From NCBI GenBank assembly GCA_050251775.1, contig JBFWMD010000010.1, positions 1 through 64,000 of the forward strand: a DNA stretch of 64,000 nt. The letters are read 5' to 3'. Shown one piece after another: positions 7,724 to 17,239 of the stretch. Below the pieces are notes generated by a model. That model ran no database searches. It was not told where the DNA came from and worked only from the letters and a program-made list of their open reading frames with translations. This DNA is from Paucidesulfovibrio sp050251775 (GTDB lineage: Bacteria > Desulfobacterota > Desulfovibrionia > Desulfovibrionales > Desulfovibrionaceae). Both the position numbers and the translations under genes were made by a program. The first letter of the stretch is position 1; each line of letters starts with the position of its first letter.

Positions 7724-8881
7724 CTATTTCGGATAGTAGGTCAGCCGCAGGTCCGGACCGGAGGGTTCGCAGCGGCCCAGGCGCAGGTCCAGGGCCTGGC
7801 GCATGGTCCGGCATTCCCGGCCCGCCAGCAGGGGCACGGCCTGGTCGTCACCCAGAGCGCGCGGAGCCAGATAGAGCACGAACTCGTCCGCACAGCCCTG
7901 TTCCAGCAGCCGCAAGGCCAATCTGCCTCCGCCTTCGCAGAGCGCGTAATGCGCGCCCAGTTCCCGGCGCAGCCGCGTGAGTCCGGCAGCGATTTCCAGG
8001 GCCGGACCGCGTTGGGGCAGCCCCCAGACGCGCACCCCGATCTCTTCCAGGGCCCGGGCCGTGCCGGATTTCGCCGCTTCCTCCGTGGTCCAGAAAATGG
8101 TCTGTTGCGGTCGTTTGCGGATCAGTTGGAGTTCGCAGTCCGCACCGGGCAGCCGCGATGTCAGCACCACGGCATACGGTTGTTCACTGTTGTTCAGTTG
8201 TTGATCATGTCCGGAATCCAGTTGCTCATCCAGGCGGCAGGTCAGGCTCGGGTCGTCCTGCACAAAGGTGTTGCCGCCCACAATCACAGCGTCGGCCAGG
8301 GCGCGCAGCCGATGCACGTCCCGGAGGCTCTCCGGGCTGGAAACAGCTTCGGGCTTGCCTGTGCGCGCAGCAATGCGACCATCCAGGGTCGAGGCCATTT
8401 TCAGGATGCAGTAGGCGCGGTCCGAGGTCCGCCAGAGCGAAAAATCGCGGATCAGGTCCAGGCAGTCCTGTTCGAGCACGCCCGTGACCACTTCCACTCC
8501 GGCGGCGCGCAGCCGTTCCGCGCCGCCCTGGGCCACGGGGTTCGGGTCCAGCGCGCCCACCACCACGCGCGGGATGCGGGCTTCGAGCACGGCATCGGTG
8601 CAGGGCGGGGTCTTGCCGTGGTGGTTGCACGGCTCCAGCGTGACATAGAGCGTGCAGCGCGACAGGTCCACGCCTTTGCTCCGGGCGTTGGCCAGGCATT
8701 CGCGTTCCGCGTGCGGTCCGCCATAGCGCCGATGGAAGCCCTGGGCCACGATTTCTTCATCGCAAACCAGCACCGAGCCCACGCAGGGATTGGGCGCGGT
8801 GGGGCCGCGTCCCTGCCGGGCCAGTTCGCAGGCCCGGGCCATGATAACCTCGTGGCTGGAAAGCAAGTCAGGGCGGCTCAT
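7724..8881 (-). CDS. ribD: Bifunctional riboflavin deaminase-reductase
   Basis: RibD performs steps two and three of riboflavin synthesis: deamination of the pyrimidine intermediate and reduction of its ribosyl side chain. N-terminal cytidine-deaminase domain (residues ~8-130) with zinc ligands H57-A-E59 (GGPHAERECL) and C85/C94 in LEPCNHHGKTPPC; C-terminal reductase domain (~148-385) with RAYCILKMASTLDGRIA and LCEGGGRLALRLLEQG. Length 385 aa is normal. It begins 3 bp after the stop of the deoxycytidylate deaminase gene, so the two are co-transcribed. Confidence 0.93.
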   Translation of the reverse strand: MSRPDLLSSHEVIMARACELARQGRGPTAPNPCVGSVLVCDEEIVAQGFHRRYGGPHAERECLANARSKGVDLSRCTLYVTLEPCNHHGKTPPCTDAVLEARIPRVVVGALDPNPVAQGGAERLRAAGVEVVTGVLEQDCLDLIRDFSLWRTSDRAYCILKMASTLDGRIAARTGKPEAVSSPESLRDVHRLRALADAVIVGGNTFVQDDPSLTCRLDEQLDSGHDQQLNNSEQPYAVVLTSRLPGADCELQLIRKRPQQTIFWTTEEAAKSGTARALEEIGVRVWGLPQRGPALEIAAGLTRLRRELGAHYALCEGGGRLALRLLEQGCADEFVLYLAPRALGDDQAVPLLAGRECRTMRQALDLRLGRCEPSGPDLRLTYYPK

Positions 8882-8884
8882 GGC

Positions 8885-9343
8885 TCAGGCGTCGTGCTTG
8901 TAGGGAAGCTGGCCGTGCTCCAGGCCGGATTCCGTGAGGAACTGCTCCGTGAGCTTGTCCGGGTAGGATTCCGCGTACCAGATGGCCTTGACCTGGCAGT
9001 TGATCAGCAGTTTGGCGCAGATCAGGCAGGGCTGGGTCGTGCAGTAGATTTCCGCGTCCTTGAGGGAAATTCCGTGGACCGCGCACTGGGTGATCACGTT
9101 CTGTTCCGCGTGCAGGGCGCGGCAGAGTTCGTGCCGTTCGCCCGAAGGGACCTTGAGCTGTTCGCGCAGGCAGCCCACCTCTTCGCAGTGGAGCATGTTC
9201 GTGGGCGCGCCGTTGTAGCCGGTGGCCAGGATGCGTTTGTCGCGCACGGCCACGGCCCCGACGCGGCGTCGCAGGCAGGTGGAGCGCTCGGCCACCACAT
9301 GGGCGATTTTCATGAAATATTCGGGCCAGGGCATGCGGGACAT
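8885..9343 (-). CDS. dCMP deaminase family protein
   Basis: Zinc deaminase of the ComEB/dCMP deaminase family, converting dCMP to dUMP for dTMP synthesis. Seen: RRVGAVAVRDKRILATGYNGAP, an inserted cysteine pair (LHCEEVGCLRE), the zinc motif HAEQN (H78, E80) and PCLIC (C106, C109). Length 152 aa is typical. ATG 9343 has AAGGAG 7 bases upstream. The gene sits just before ribD; with glyA farther upstream it forms a one-carbon/nucleotide neighbourhood. Confidence 0.88.
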   Translation of the reverse strand: MSRMPWPEYFMKIAHVVAERSTCLRRRVGAVAVRDKRILATGYNGAPTNMLHCEEVGCLREQLKVPSGERHELCRALHAEQNVITQCAVHGISLKDAEIYCTTQPCLICAKLLINCQVKAIWYAESYPDKLTEQFLTESGLEHGQLPYKHDA

Positions 9344-9419
9344 GGGGACTCCTTGCAGGGCGGGATTTTCACAAAAGTAGCGGTTCCGCCGGGGCTTTGC
9401 AAGGGCGGGGAAACAAAGC

Positions 9420-9683
9420 TCAGTAATGGTATCGGCACTGCGCGATGATCAGTTCATCACGGTCCCCGTCATAGCGGTAGACCAAACGGTGCTCATGGTC
9501 GATGCGCCGCGACCAGTACCCCGCGAGGTCGAAGCGCAGCGCTTCGGGTTTGCCCCGACCGTCAAACGGCGTACGCAGCGCGTCGCGGATCAGCAGGTTG
9601 ATGCGTCCGATAATTTTGCGATCAGTTTTTTGCCAATGGAGGTAATCCTCCCAGGCCTGCGGGGTCCAGGCGAGCAGGGGCAT
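9420..9683 (-). CDS. yoeB: YoeB-family mRNA interferase toxin
   Basis: Ribosome-dependent endoribonuclease toxin of the Txe/YoeB family, 87 aa. The conserved core is present almost in full: GRGKPEALRFDLAGYWSRRI, EHRLVYRY, and the C-terminal CRYHY carrying the catalytic His-Tyr; the Glu and Arg residues needed for RNA cleavage are also there. The ATG at 9683 shares one base with the antitoxin stop (TGATG); a TTG at 9686 is an alternative. It is convergent with nothing and lies inside an otherwise housekeeping cluster. Confidence 0.93.
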   Translation of the reverse strand: MPLLAWTPQAWEDYLHWQKTDRKIIGRINLLIRDALRTPFDGRGKPEALRFDLAGYWSRRIDHEHRLVYRYDGDRDELIIAQCRYHY

Positions 9684-9940
9684 CAATCGTCCGTAAGCTC
9701 GCGCCGGGCGCGTTGGCCGCTCTGGTCCGCGCGAACAGCCGCGCGCAGCCGCTCCGCATTGGCCGGACTTTGCAGTAGATAGGCGGATTCCGCGATGCTG
9801 TTGTAGTCGGCCAGGGACATCATGACCACGGCCTGGGACTTGCGCCGGGTGATGATCATGGGCTCGTGGGAATCACAGACTGCGTCCATGGTGGCGGCAA
9901 GATTTTTCCGCGCATCCGTGTAGGTGATGGCTTCGGGCAT
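9683..9940 (-). CDS. yefM: YefM-family (Phd/YefM) antitoxin
   Basis: Antitoxin partner of YoeB; binds toxin and represses its own operon. Seen: MPEAITYTDARKNLAATMDAV, EPMIITRRKSQAVVMMSLADYNSIAESAYLL and a charged C-terminal tail (RARRELTDD), all as in YefM. The frame begins at 9964, but ATG 9940 has AAGGAG 5 bases upstream and matches the family N-terminus, giving 85 aa. The operator palindrome lies immediately upstream. Confidence 0.93.
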   Translation of the reverse strand: MPEAITYTDARKNLAATMDAVCDSHEPMIITRRKSQAVVMMSLADYNSIAESAYLLQSPANAERLRAAVRADQSGQRARRELTDD

Positions 9941-9950
9941 GGCGGCTCCT

Positions 9951-9971
9951 TTGTTGTACAACAAATAGTAC
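9951..9971. promoter_or_regulatory. YefM-YoeB operator
   Basis: A perfect palindrome TTGTTGTACAACAA (9951-9964) is followed by a second GTAC core (9968-9971); the two GTAC centres are exactly 12 bp apart. The E. coli yefM operator has the same design, a long and a short TGTACA-type repeat with 12-bp spacing. It lies 11 bp upstream of the antitoxin ATG. Confidence 0.8.
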
Positions 9972-10016
9972 GTGTTTGAAGCGCAGTCAAGGGGTTGCGT
10001 CTGAAGTGCTCAAAGT

Positions 10017-10051
10017 GAAAAAGCCCGGAGAACCGACGGTCCTCCGGGCTT
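10017..10051 (-). terminator. Rho-independent terminator after glyA
   Basis: Minus-strand 9-bp stem AGCCCGGAG / CTCCGGGCT with an 11-base loop followed by TTTTTC, 26 bp after the glyA stop; it ends the long lipid-synthesis operon. Confidence 0.85.
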
Positions 10052-10076
10052 CGCAAATGCGATTCGTGGCGCGGGC

Positions 10077-11315
<1,239 letters not shown>

Positions 11316-11344
11316 GGGGATACCCTCTTGATGAAAAGGTTCAT

Positions 11345-11365
11345 GCCCGGAGAGAATCTCCGGGC
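11345..11365 (-). other. Intercistronic hairpin between fabF and glyA
   Basis: Perfect 9-bp stem GCCCGGAGA / TCTCCGGGC with a 3-base GAA loop and no T-run. Most likely an mRNA processing or stability element rather than a terminator. Confidence 0.6.
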
Positions 11366-11407
11366 AGAAGGTCGATCAGTTCAGTGCGCCGGGGCCGAGC
11401 GCGGAGC

Positions 11408-12646
11408 TCAGTCCGTGAAGCGCTTGAAAAGCATGCAGCCGTTGGTGCCGCCGAACCCGAAGGAGTTCGAAAGCACGTATTCGGCCTGAATTTCCCTCGG
11501 ACCCGAGGCACAGTAGTCCAGGTCGCAGTCCGGGTCAGGGTGGTCCAGGTTGACCGTGCCGGGGATGATGCCCGTGGCCAGGGTCTTGACGCTGAACACG
11601 CCTTCCACGCCGCCGGCCGCGCCGAGCAGGTGGCCGATCTGGGACTTGTTCGCGGAGATGTTCAGCTTGTAGGCGTGCTCGCCGAACACGGTCTTCAGAG
11701 CGCGGGTCTCGCAGAGGTCGTTGAGCTTGGTGGAGGTTCCGTGCGCGTTGACGCAGTCCAGCATCGAAGGGTCGATGCGGGCTTCGCGCAGGGCCGCGCG
11801 CATGGCCAGGGCCATGCCCGCGCCGCTCTCGTGCGGGGCGGTCATGTGGTAGGCGTCGCCCGAGGCGCCGAAACCCACAACTTCGGCCAGGATGTTGGCG
11901 CCGCGCGCCTTGGCGTGCTCCAGGGATTCCAGCAGCAACAGGCCGCTGCCCTCGCCCATGATGAAGCCGTCGCGTTCCGCGTCAAAGGGGCGGGAGGCTT
12001 TCCCCGGTTCGTCGTTGCGGGTGGAGAGCGCCTTCATGGCCGTGAACCCGCTCACGCCCAAGGGCGTGACCGTGGACTCGGCGCCGCCGCAGATGGCCGC
12101 ATCGATGCGCCCGAGCATGATGTCCGTGAAACCGTAGCCGATGGCGTGGGTTCCGGAGGCGCAGGCCGTGGTGGTGCAGATGTTCGGTCCCTGGGCTCCG
12201 GCCTCGATGGAGACCTGCCCGGCGGCCATGTTCGCGATCATCACCGGGATGAAAAAGGGCGAGATGCGGCTCGGGCCCTTGTCCAGGAGCTTCTGGTGGT
12301 AGACCTCGATGGCCTCCAGGCCGCCGAGTCCCACGCCGATGGTCACACCCACGCGGGGCGCTTCTTCCTCGGGGATGGTCCAGCCCGCGTCGTCCATGAG
12401 CATCCGCGCGCAAGAGACCGCGTAGCGCGTGAAAAGCTCCATGCGCTTGGCCGCTTTGTGCGAAATGTACGGGCTGCAATCGAAATCTTTGACGTGCGCG
12501 GCGATTTTGGTGTCGAAGTCCGTGGCGTCGAAGGACGTGATGGGACCGACACCGGATTTGCCCGCGATCAAGTTTTCCCAGCTGGTCGCCAGGTCGTTGC
12601 CCAGGGGGGTGATGGCCGACAGGCCGGTAACAACTACCCTGTTCAT
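11408..12646 (-). CDS. fabF: 3-oxoacyl-ACP synthase II
   Basis: Elongating beta-ketoacyl-ACP synthase of type II fatty acid synthesis. Catalytic triad visible: C162 in TTACASGTHAIG, H302 in VNAHGTST and H339 in SQIGHLLGAAG; C-terminal SNSFGFGGTNG. Length 412 aa is normal. ATG 12646 has GAGGGAG upstream. It follows acpP by 107 bp, which hold a strong RNA hairpin. Confidence 0.96.
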   Translation of the reverse strand: MNRVVVTGLSAITPLGNDLATSWENLIAGKSGVGPITSFDATDFDTKIAAHVKDFDCSPYISHKAAKRMELFTRYAVSCARMLMDDAGWTIPEEEAPRVGVTIGVGLGGLEAIEVYHQKLLDKGPSRISPFFIPVMIANMAAGQVSIEAGAQGPNICTTTACASGTHAIGYGFTDIMLGRIDAAICGGAESTVTPLGVSGFTAMKALSTRNDEPGKASRPFDAERDGFIMGEGSGLLLLESLEHAKARGANILAEVVGFGASGDAYHMTAPHESGAGMALAMRAALREARIDPSMLDCVNAHGTSTKLNDLCETRALKTVFGEHAYKLNISANKSQIGHLLGAAGGVEGVFSVKTLATGIIPGTVNLDHPDPDCDLDYCASGPREIQAEYVLSNSFGFGGTNGCMLFKRFTD

Positions 12647-12689
12647 AGACTCCCTCTCGGCCCGGCTGGTGCATGCCGGGAAAAACGGA

Positions 12690-12720
12690 GCGTCCTACAC
12701 TCTTTTCGAGTATAGAACGC
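12690..12720 (-). other. Strong RNA hairpin between acpP and fabF
   Basis: Two 13-base arms (12690-12702 and 12708-12720) around a 5-base loop. Read as minus-strand RNA, every position pairs, with two G-U wobbles, and the loop is GAAAA; flanking bases extend the stem by about 3 pairs. No T-run follows. It may act as a processing or stability element that lets acpP mRNA outnumber fabF mRNA. Confidence 0.55.
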
Positions 12721-12753
12721 CCCTGATTATTGATGATCGGCAACCGCCGGTCG

Positions 12754-12987
12754 CTATTTGTTCTTCTCGATGTAGTTGATGGCGTCCTTGACCTTGGCGA
12801 TCTTCTGAGCCTCTTCGTCATCGATTTCGATGTCGAATTCTTCTTCCATGGCCATGATCAGCTCAGTAAGGTCCAGGGAATCGGCGCCCAGATCTTCAAC
12901 GAAAGAGGCGTCTTCAGTAATCTCGTCGGCGTTCACGCCGAGCTGGTCCACGATGATATCCTTCACTTTGCTGGCGACGTCGGACAT
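12754..12987 (-). CDS. acpP: Acyl carrier protein
   Basis: Small acidic carrier of the growing fatty acyl chain on a 4'-phosphopantetheine arm at S37 in DLGADSLDL. Helix II MAMEEEFDIEIDDEEA is typical. 77 aa. ATG preceded by GGAGG. Sits between fabG and fabF as in many bacteria. Confidence 0.97.
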   Translation of the reverse strand: MSDVASKVKDIIVDQLGVNADEITEDASFVEDLGADSLDLTELIMAMEEEFDIEIDDEEAQKIAKVKDAINYIEKNK

Positions 12988-13014
12988 ATTTCCTCCACGT
13001 GTTGATGTTCTAGG

Positions 13015-13758
13015 TTACATATACATTCCGCCGTTCACGGCCAGCACTTGCCCTGTGATGTAACCGGCGCCATCGCCGGCCAGGAAGCTGACCGCGGCCG
13101 CGATGTCCCCGGGAGTCCCGAGACGGCCGAGCGGAATCATGGCTTTCATGGACTCCACGGCTTTCTCCGGGAGATCCTTGGTCATATCCGTGTCGATGAA
13201 TCCGGGGGCCACGGCGTTGACGCGCACTCCCCGGCTGCCCAACTCACGCGCGGCCGCCTTGGTCAGGCCGATCAGCCCGGCCTTGGCCGCCACGTAGTTG
13301 GCCTGACCAGCATTGCCCATCTGTCCGACAACGGAAGAAATGTTGATGATCGAACCGCCACGCTGCTTGGACATGATCTTGGCGGCTTCCTGAAGGCAGG
13401 TGAACGCGCCCGTCAGGTTCAGGTCGATGACCTTGTCCCAGTCCTCGGGCTTCATGCGGATGAGCAGCCCGTCGCGGGTGATGCCCGCGTTGTTGACCAG
13501 GACGGCCAACTGCGCCTTGCCCTTGATCTCGTCCTTGAAGAAGGCGGCCAGACCCTCGCGGTCCGAGGAGTCCAGCTTGATGGCGCGGGCCTTGCCGCCA
13601 GCGCGTTCGATGCCTTCCACCACGGCCTGGGCGGCTTCCGGTTTGCTGACGTAGGTCAGCCAGACTTCAAAGCCGTCGGCCGCGAGACGCTCGGCGCAGG
13701 CTTTGCCGATGCCACGTGAACCGCCGGTGACCAGCGCGACGTTGGGAAGATCGCTCAT
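13015..13758 (-). CDS. fabG: 3-oxoacyl-ACP reductase
   Basis: NADPH-dependent short-chain dehydrogenase of fatty acid elongation. Seen: TGGSRGIGKA nucleotide motif, VLVNNAGITRDGLL, the Ser around 141 (NISSVVGQMGN), Y155 and K159 (YVAAKAG), and the C-terminal GYITGQVLAVNGGMYM. 247 aa. GAGGT lies 8 bases before the ATG. Confidence 0.96.
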   Translation of the reverse strand: MSDLPNVALVTGGSRGIGKACAERLAADGFEVWLTYVSKPEAAQAVVEGIERAGGKARAIKLDSSDREGLAAFFKDEIKGKAQLAVLVNNAGITRDGLLIRMKPEDWDKVIDLNLTGAFTCLQEAAKIMSKQRGGSIINISSVVGQMGNAGQANYVAAKAGLIGLTKAAARELGSRGVRVNAVAPGFIDTDMTKDLPEKAVESMKAMIPLGRLGTPGDIAAAVSFLAGDGAGYITGQVLAVNGGMYM

Positions 13759-13838
13759 GTTCGCTTACCTCGTTGCAGACCAGGACGGACAGGGGCTGAA
13801 ATATACCAATCCGGGGCGGACTGCAAATTTTTATCCGA

Positions 13839-14831
13839 TCAAAAGTCGAGCAGGACAGCGCCCCATGTAAAGCCGCCGCCAAAGGCCGTGATCAGCATAC
13901 GCTGTCCGGGTTTGATAAAGGCCTGCTGGACCGACTCCGCAAGGGCAATGGGCACGCTGGCCGCCGAAGTGTTGCCGTACTTGTCCACATTGATGAAGAC
14001 GCGTTCGCCCGGAATGCCGAGCTTCTTGCCCACGGCCTCGATGATCCGCAGGTTGGCCTGGTGGGGCAGCAGCACGTCCACGTCGTCCGGGGTCAGGCCG
14101 TATTTGCCGAGCAGGTCGAGGCTGACTTCGGTCATGGAGCGCACCGCGTGCTTGAAGACCTCGCGGCCCTGCATTTGCACGAAATATTCTTCGCCCACGG
14201 GCTGGCCCAGTTTATAGGTGTGGGCCGAACCGCCGCCGCGCACCGCAAGCAGGTCACCCAATGCACCGTCCGAAGCCAGGGAAATGTCGCGGATCACGGC
14301 CCGGTGGGGGCCGCCGTCGTCCGCCATGACCACTGCCGCACCGCAGCCATCGCCGAAAAGCACGCAGGTGGCGCGGTCCTCCCAGTTGGTCCGGCTGGTG
14401 ACAATGTCACCGGAGCAGACCAGAATTTTGGATTCCGGATGCAGGGCCAGGATGGCGCGCGCGTTCTCCAGGGCGTAGAGAAAGCCGGTGCAGGCGGCGG
14501 AGATGTCGTAGGCCATGCGCCCGCGCAGCCCCAGCCGATGCTGGAGGGTGCAGGCCGCTGAAGGGATCATGGCGTCCGCGGAAAAGGTCGCCACCAGAAT
14601 ATGGGTCAACTCTTCCGGCTCCAGGTTCGCATCGGCGAGGGCCTTGAGCGCGGCCTGAAGGGCCAGGTCGGTGAGGGCTTCGCCCTCGGCAACAATGTGC
14701 CGGGTTTTGATGCCGGTCCGGGTGGTGATCCATTCGTCCGAGGTCTCGACAAGCTGCTCAAGATCTCTGTTGGTGAGTATCCGCTCCGGGACGTGAAACC
14801 CGAGGCCCTTGATGACGGCGTTTTGCTTCAT
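13839..14831 (-). CDS. fabH: 3-oxoacyl-ACP synthase III
   Basis: Initiating condensing enzyme, joining acetyl-CoA and malonyl-ACP. Catalytic C114 in SAACTGFLYAL, His in LLPHQANLRI, Asn in DKYGNTSAAS, and the C-terminal FGGGFTWGAVLLDF. 330 aa, normal length. Confidence 0.96.
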   Translation of the reverse strand: MKQNAVIKGLGFHVPERILTNRDLEQLVETSDEWITTRTGIKTRHIVAEGEALTDLALQAALKALADANLEPEELTHILVATFSADAMIPSAACTLQHRLGLRGRMAYDISAACTGFLYALENARAILALHPESKILVCSGDIVTSRTNWEDRATCVLFGDGCGAAVVMADDGGPHRAVIRDISLASDGALGDLLAVRGGGSAHTYKLGQPVGEEYFVQMQGREVFKHAVRSMTEVSLDLLGKYGLTPDDVDVLLPHQANLRIIEAVGKKLGIPGERVFINVDKYGNTSAASVPIALAESVQQAFIKPGQRMLITAFGGGFTWGAVLLDF

Positions 14832-14869
14832 GGGGTGTGCTCGGACGGGGAAGAGCCCCGGTAGGAGGT

Positions 14870-15937
14870 TCAGGAGGATTCGTTTTTCTTGCTCTTGCGG
14901 CTGGCCCGCCCGAAACGGGAAAGGTCGCCATGGGCTTCGAGTTGTTCGACAATGTGCTCGTTGGCGTTGTTGCGCACGTACCGGGCGCTCATCAGGATGG
15001 CGCTGGTGATGGCCTTCACGTTGGAGGCGCCGTGGCAGACGATGGTCGAGCCCTTGACGCCCAGCAGGGGCGCGCCGCCATACTCGGCGTAGTCCAGGGT
15101 GCGGGCGAAGCGGGTCAGCGTGGGCAGCAGGAAGAGCGTGCCCAGCTTGGAGAAGAAGTCCCGTTTCAGCTCGCCCTTAAGGATTTTGCCAAAGCTCTTG
15201 GCCACGCCTTCGGAAACCTTCAGGGCCACGTTGCCCACAAAGCCGTCGCAGACGATGACGTTCACGTCGCCGGTGAAGATGTCGCGTCCCTCAACGTTGC
15301 CGATGAAGTTGAGGTGCGAACTCTTCAGGAGGTCGAAGGCCTCCTTGGTAACGGTGTTGCCCTTGCCTTCCTCCTCGCCGATGGAGAGCAGACCCACGCG
15401 CGGCTTGGGGATGTGCAGCACGTGTTTGGCGAGCACTTCGGCCATGAGCCCATACTGGGCCAGGTGGAAGGGTTTGGAGTCCACGTTGGCGCCCACGTCG
15501 ATGAGCACGATGGGGTTTTTTTCCGTGGGCATGACGCCGGCCAGGGCCGGGCGTTCCACGCCACGGATGCGCCCGATGGTGAACATGGCCGCGGCCACGG
15601 TGGCGCCGGAGTTGCCCGCGGAGATGAGCCCGTCGGCCCGCCCCTCCTTGACCAGACGGCAACAGACCATGATCGACGAATCCTTCTTCTTGCGCAGGGC
15701 GTCAGAAGGCTTCTCCTCCATACCCACCACTTCGGGGGCATGGACGATGTCGATGCTCAGGTTTCTGTCCCTGTCCGGGGCGCGGGTCTTGTCCAGCTCG
15801 GCCCGTATGGAGTCCTCGTCTCCGACGAGGATGATGTCGACACCACGTTCCGCGGCGGTAACCGCCGCGGGAACGTTGATGCGGGGGCCGAAGTCCCCGC
15901 CCATGGCATCGACAACGATTCGCGGGGTGTTAGGCAT
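14870..15937 (-). CDS. plsX: Phosphate acyltransferase PlsX
   Basis: Makes acyl-phosphate from acyl-ACP for phosphatidic acid synthesis. Seen: IVVDAMGGDFGP at the N-terminus, LISAGNSGATVAAAMF, VLIDVGANVDSKP, VEGRDIFTGDVNVIVCDGFVGNV, and GAPLLGVKGSTIVCHGAS. 355 aa. Its start overlaps the last 8 bp of rpmF, suggesting translational coupling. Confidence 0.96.
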   Translation of the reverse strand: MPNTPRIVVDAMGGDFGPRINVPAAVTAAERGVDIILVGDEDSIRAELDKTRAPDRDRNLSIDIVHAPEVVGMEEKPSDALRKKKDSSIMVCCRLVKEGRADGLISAGNSGATVAAAMFTIGRIRGVERPALAGVMPTEKNPIVLIDVGANVDSKPFHLAQYGLMAEVLAKHVLHIPKPRVGLLSIGEEEGKGNTVTKEAFDLLKSSHLNFIGNVEGRDIFTGDVNVIVCDGFVGNVALKVSEGVAKSFGKILKGELKRDFFSKLGTLFLLPTLTRFARTLDYAEYGGAPLLGVKGSTIVCHGASNVKAITSAILMSARYVRNNANEHIVEQLEAHGDLSRFGRASRKSKKNESS

Positions 15938-16109
15938 CGTCCTGGTTCAGAACCTGGCGGCCACGGTAGGTTCCGCAGGAGGGACACACGCGGTGGGGAA
16001 GGCTCGGCTCACCGCATTCGCAGTAGACCACGTTGGGGATCTCCACCTTATGGTGGGAACGGCGCATGCCCTTGCGGGAATGGGAAGTTCTTTTCTTAGG
16101 TAAGGCCAT
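15930..16109 (-). CDS. rpmF: 50S ribosomal protein L32
   Basis: A 59-residue L32, translated by hand: MALPKKRTSHSRKGMRRSHH, then NVVYCECGEPSLPHRVCPSC with the four zinc-ligand cysteines, ending QVLNQDDA. GGAGA lies upstream of the ATG at 16109. Position between yceD and plsX is the classic arrangement. Confidence 0.96.
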   Translation of the reverse strand: MALPKKRTSHSRKGMRRSHHKVEIPNVVYCECGEPSLPHRVCPSCGTYRGRQVLNQDDA

Positions 16110-16152
16110 GGTTGTCTCCTTGTTCTCGAGTCGCCCAGTCGGGCGAAGCTCG

Positions 16153-16671
16153 CTACTTTAGCTTAAGATCGCGGAAGACCGCAAGTCTTGGATCGCCCCC
16201 GTCCCGCGCGCAGTCGCAGGACCCCTCGTTAAAATTCTGTCCGCATTTCGGGCAGATACCCTTGCATGCCTCGTTGCAGAGGGGCTTGGTCGGCAGGGAC
16301 AGAATAAATTCTTCCCAGAGCAGCGCCCCTATGTCCAGAAAAAGAATGCCCTCGTCCCTGTGGACGCGGCAGTCCTGCTCCGGCTCCTCGCCGTCGGGCA
16401 GCGATTCGAAAAGTTCAAAGGCCGTGTCCACGGAGAAGTCGTACTCTCCGGTGCAACGGTCGCAGGAAAGCCGCACAGCCCCGCGCAGGGTTCCGCGAAC
16501 CAGTGCGCCTTCGGGCTGGGGCAGGATGTGGATTTCCGCCTCCAGCGGGCGCACCGCCTGGGAATTCAGCCCGAATTCCGCGAAGCGCCCGGACCAGAAC
16601 GCGGGGTCCGTAAAAGAAAAGTCACGACCTTCCGTAGGGAGGTCGCTCACATTGATCAGCCAGTTGTTCAT
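16153..16671 (-). CDS. yceD: YceD/DUF177 family protein
   Basis: Member of the YceD (DUF177) family, linked in other bacteria to 23S rRNA accumulation. Two cysteine pairs are seen: CDRC near residue 70 and, at the C-terminus, CNEACKGICPKCGQNF followed by CDC, suggesting metal binding. 172 aa. First gene of the leftward operon; GAGGAAAGC precedes the ATG and a good promoter lies 22 bp upstream. Confidence 0.9.
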   Translation of the reverse strand: MNNWLINVSDLPTEGRDFSFTDPAFWSGRFAEFGLNSQAVRPLEAEIHILPQPEGALVRGTLRGAVRLSCDRCTGEYDFSVDTAFELFESLPDGEEPEQDCRVHRDEGILFLDIGALLWEEFILSLPTKPLCNEACKGICPKCGQNFNEGSCDCARDGGDPRLAVFRDLKLK

Positions 16672-16692
16672 GCTTTCCTCGCAGGCCGCATA

Positions 16693-16720
16693 CCTATATG
16701 GGAAATTTTTCCGATGTCAA
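16693..16720 (-). promoter_or_regulatory. Sigma70-type promoter of the yceD-rpmF-plsX-fab operon
   Basis: On the minus strand a perfect -35 TTGACA (16715-16720), 16-base spacer, and -10 TATAGG (16693-16698); with 18-base spacing TAGGTA is an alternative. The transcript would start close to the yceD ribosome site. Confidence 0.7.
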
Positions 16721-16789
16721 GGGAAAAGCGCTTGCCTTTTCCCAGGGGAGAAGCTAAGTAAAGCGTCCTTCGTGTCTGGGGGCCGGACT

Positions 16790-16818
16790 GTGACCCGCGA
16801 CACGATCGAGCGTAGAAT
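16790..16818 (+). promoter_or_regulatory. Sigma70-type promoter of rpmB
   Basis: -35 GTGACC (16790-16795), 17-base spacer, -10 TAGAAT (16813-16818), about 30 bp before the rpmB ATG. Confidence 0.6.
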
Positions 16819-16848
16819 CATTTCGGGAAGGACGCGAGGAGGTTCATC

Positions 16849-17061
16849 ATGTCCCAGGTTTGCGATATATGCGGTAAGGGTCCTGCCAGCGGCAACAACG
16901 TCAGCCATGCTCACAACAAGAGCCGTCGGCGATTCATGCCCAACCTTCAGACCGTGCGCACCCAGCTGGCTGGCGGTCAGGTCAAAACCATCAAGGCCTG
17001 CACCCGCTGCATCCGCTCCGGCAAGGTCGTCAAGCCGGTCGTCTCCAACATCTCTGAATAA
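16849..17061 (+). CDS. rpmB: 50S ribosomal protein L28
   Basis: 70 aa; starts MSQVCDICGKGPASGNNVSH, contains KSRRRFMPNLQ and KACTRCIRSGKV, all typical of L28 with CXXC pairs. AGGAGG precedes the ATG and a terminator follows, so it is monocistronic. Confidence 0.96.
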   Translation: MSQVCDICGKGPASGNNVSHAHNKSRRRFMPNLQTVRTQLAGGQVKTIKACTRCIRSGKVVKPVVSNISE

Positions 17062-17103
17062 TATTTGCAGAATAAGAATCCCCCAAGATTCTTTCCGCAC
17101 ACG

Positions 17104-17130
17104 ACCCCGCTTCCCAGCGGGGTTTTTTTT
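17104..17130 (+). terminator. Rho-independent terminator of rpmB
   Basis: Stem ACCCCGCT / AGCGGGGT with a 4-base loop and eight T residues at 17123-17130, 43 bp after the stop. Confidence 0.92.
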
Positions 17131-17239
17131 GTCCAAATTACTTTTCCCCGCACCTTTTGCCTCGCTTTCCTCGCCGGTCTTTTTCGATTAGAATGCAATC
17201 TCAATTATTCACACCAACGAACTCCCGCGGGGGAAACAA

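Noticed and set aside
7164..7814. Proline-rich N-terminal extension of the cbiG frame
   Set aside because: Translation of repeat DNA with no family resemblance; CbiG homology begins right after the GTG at 7163.
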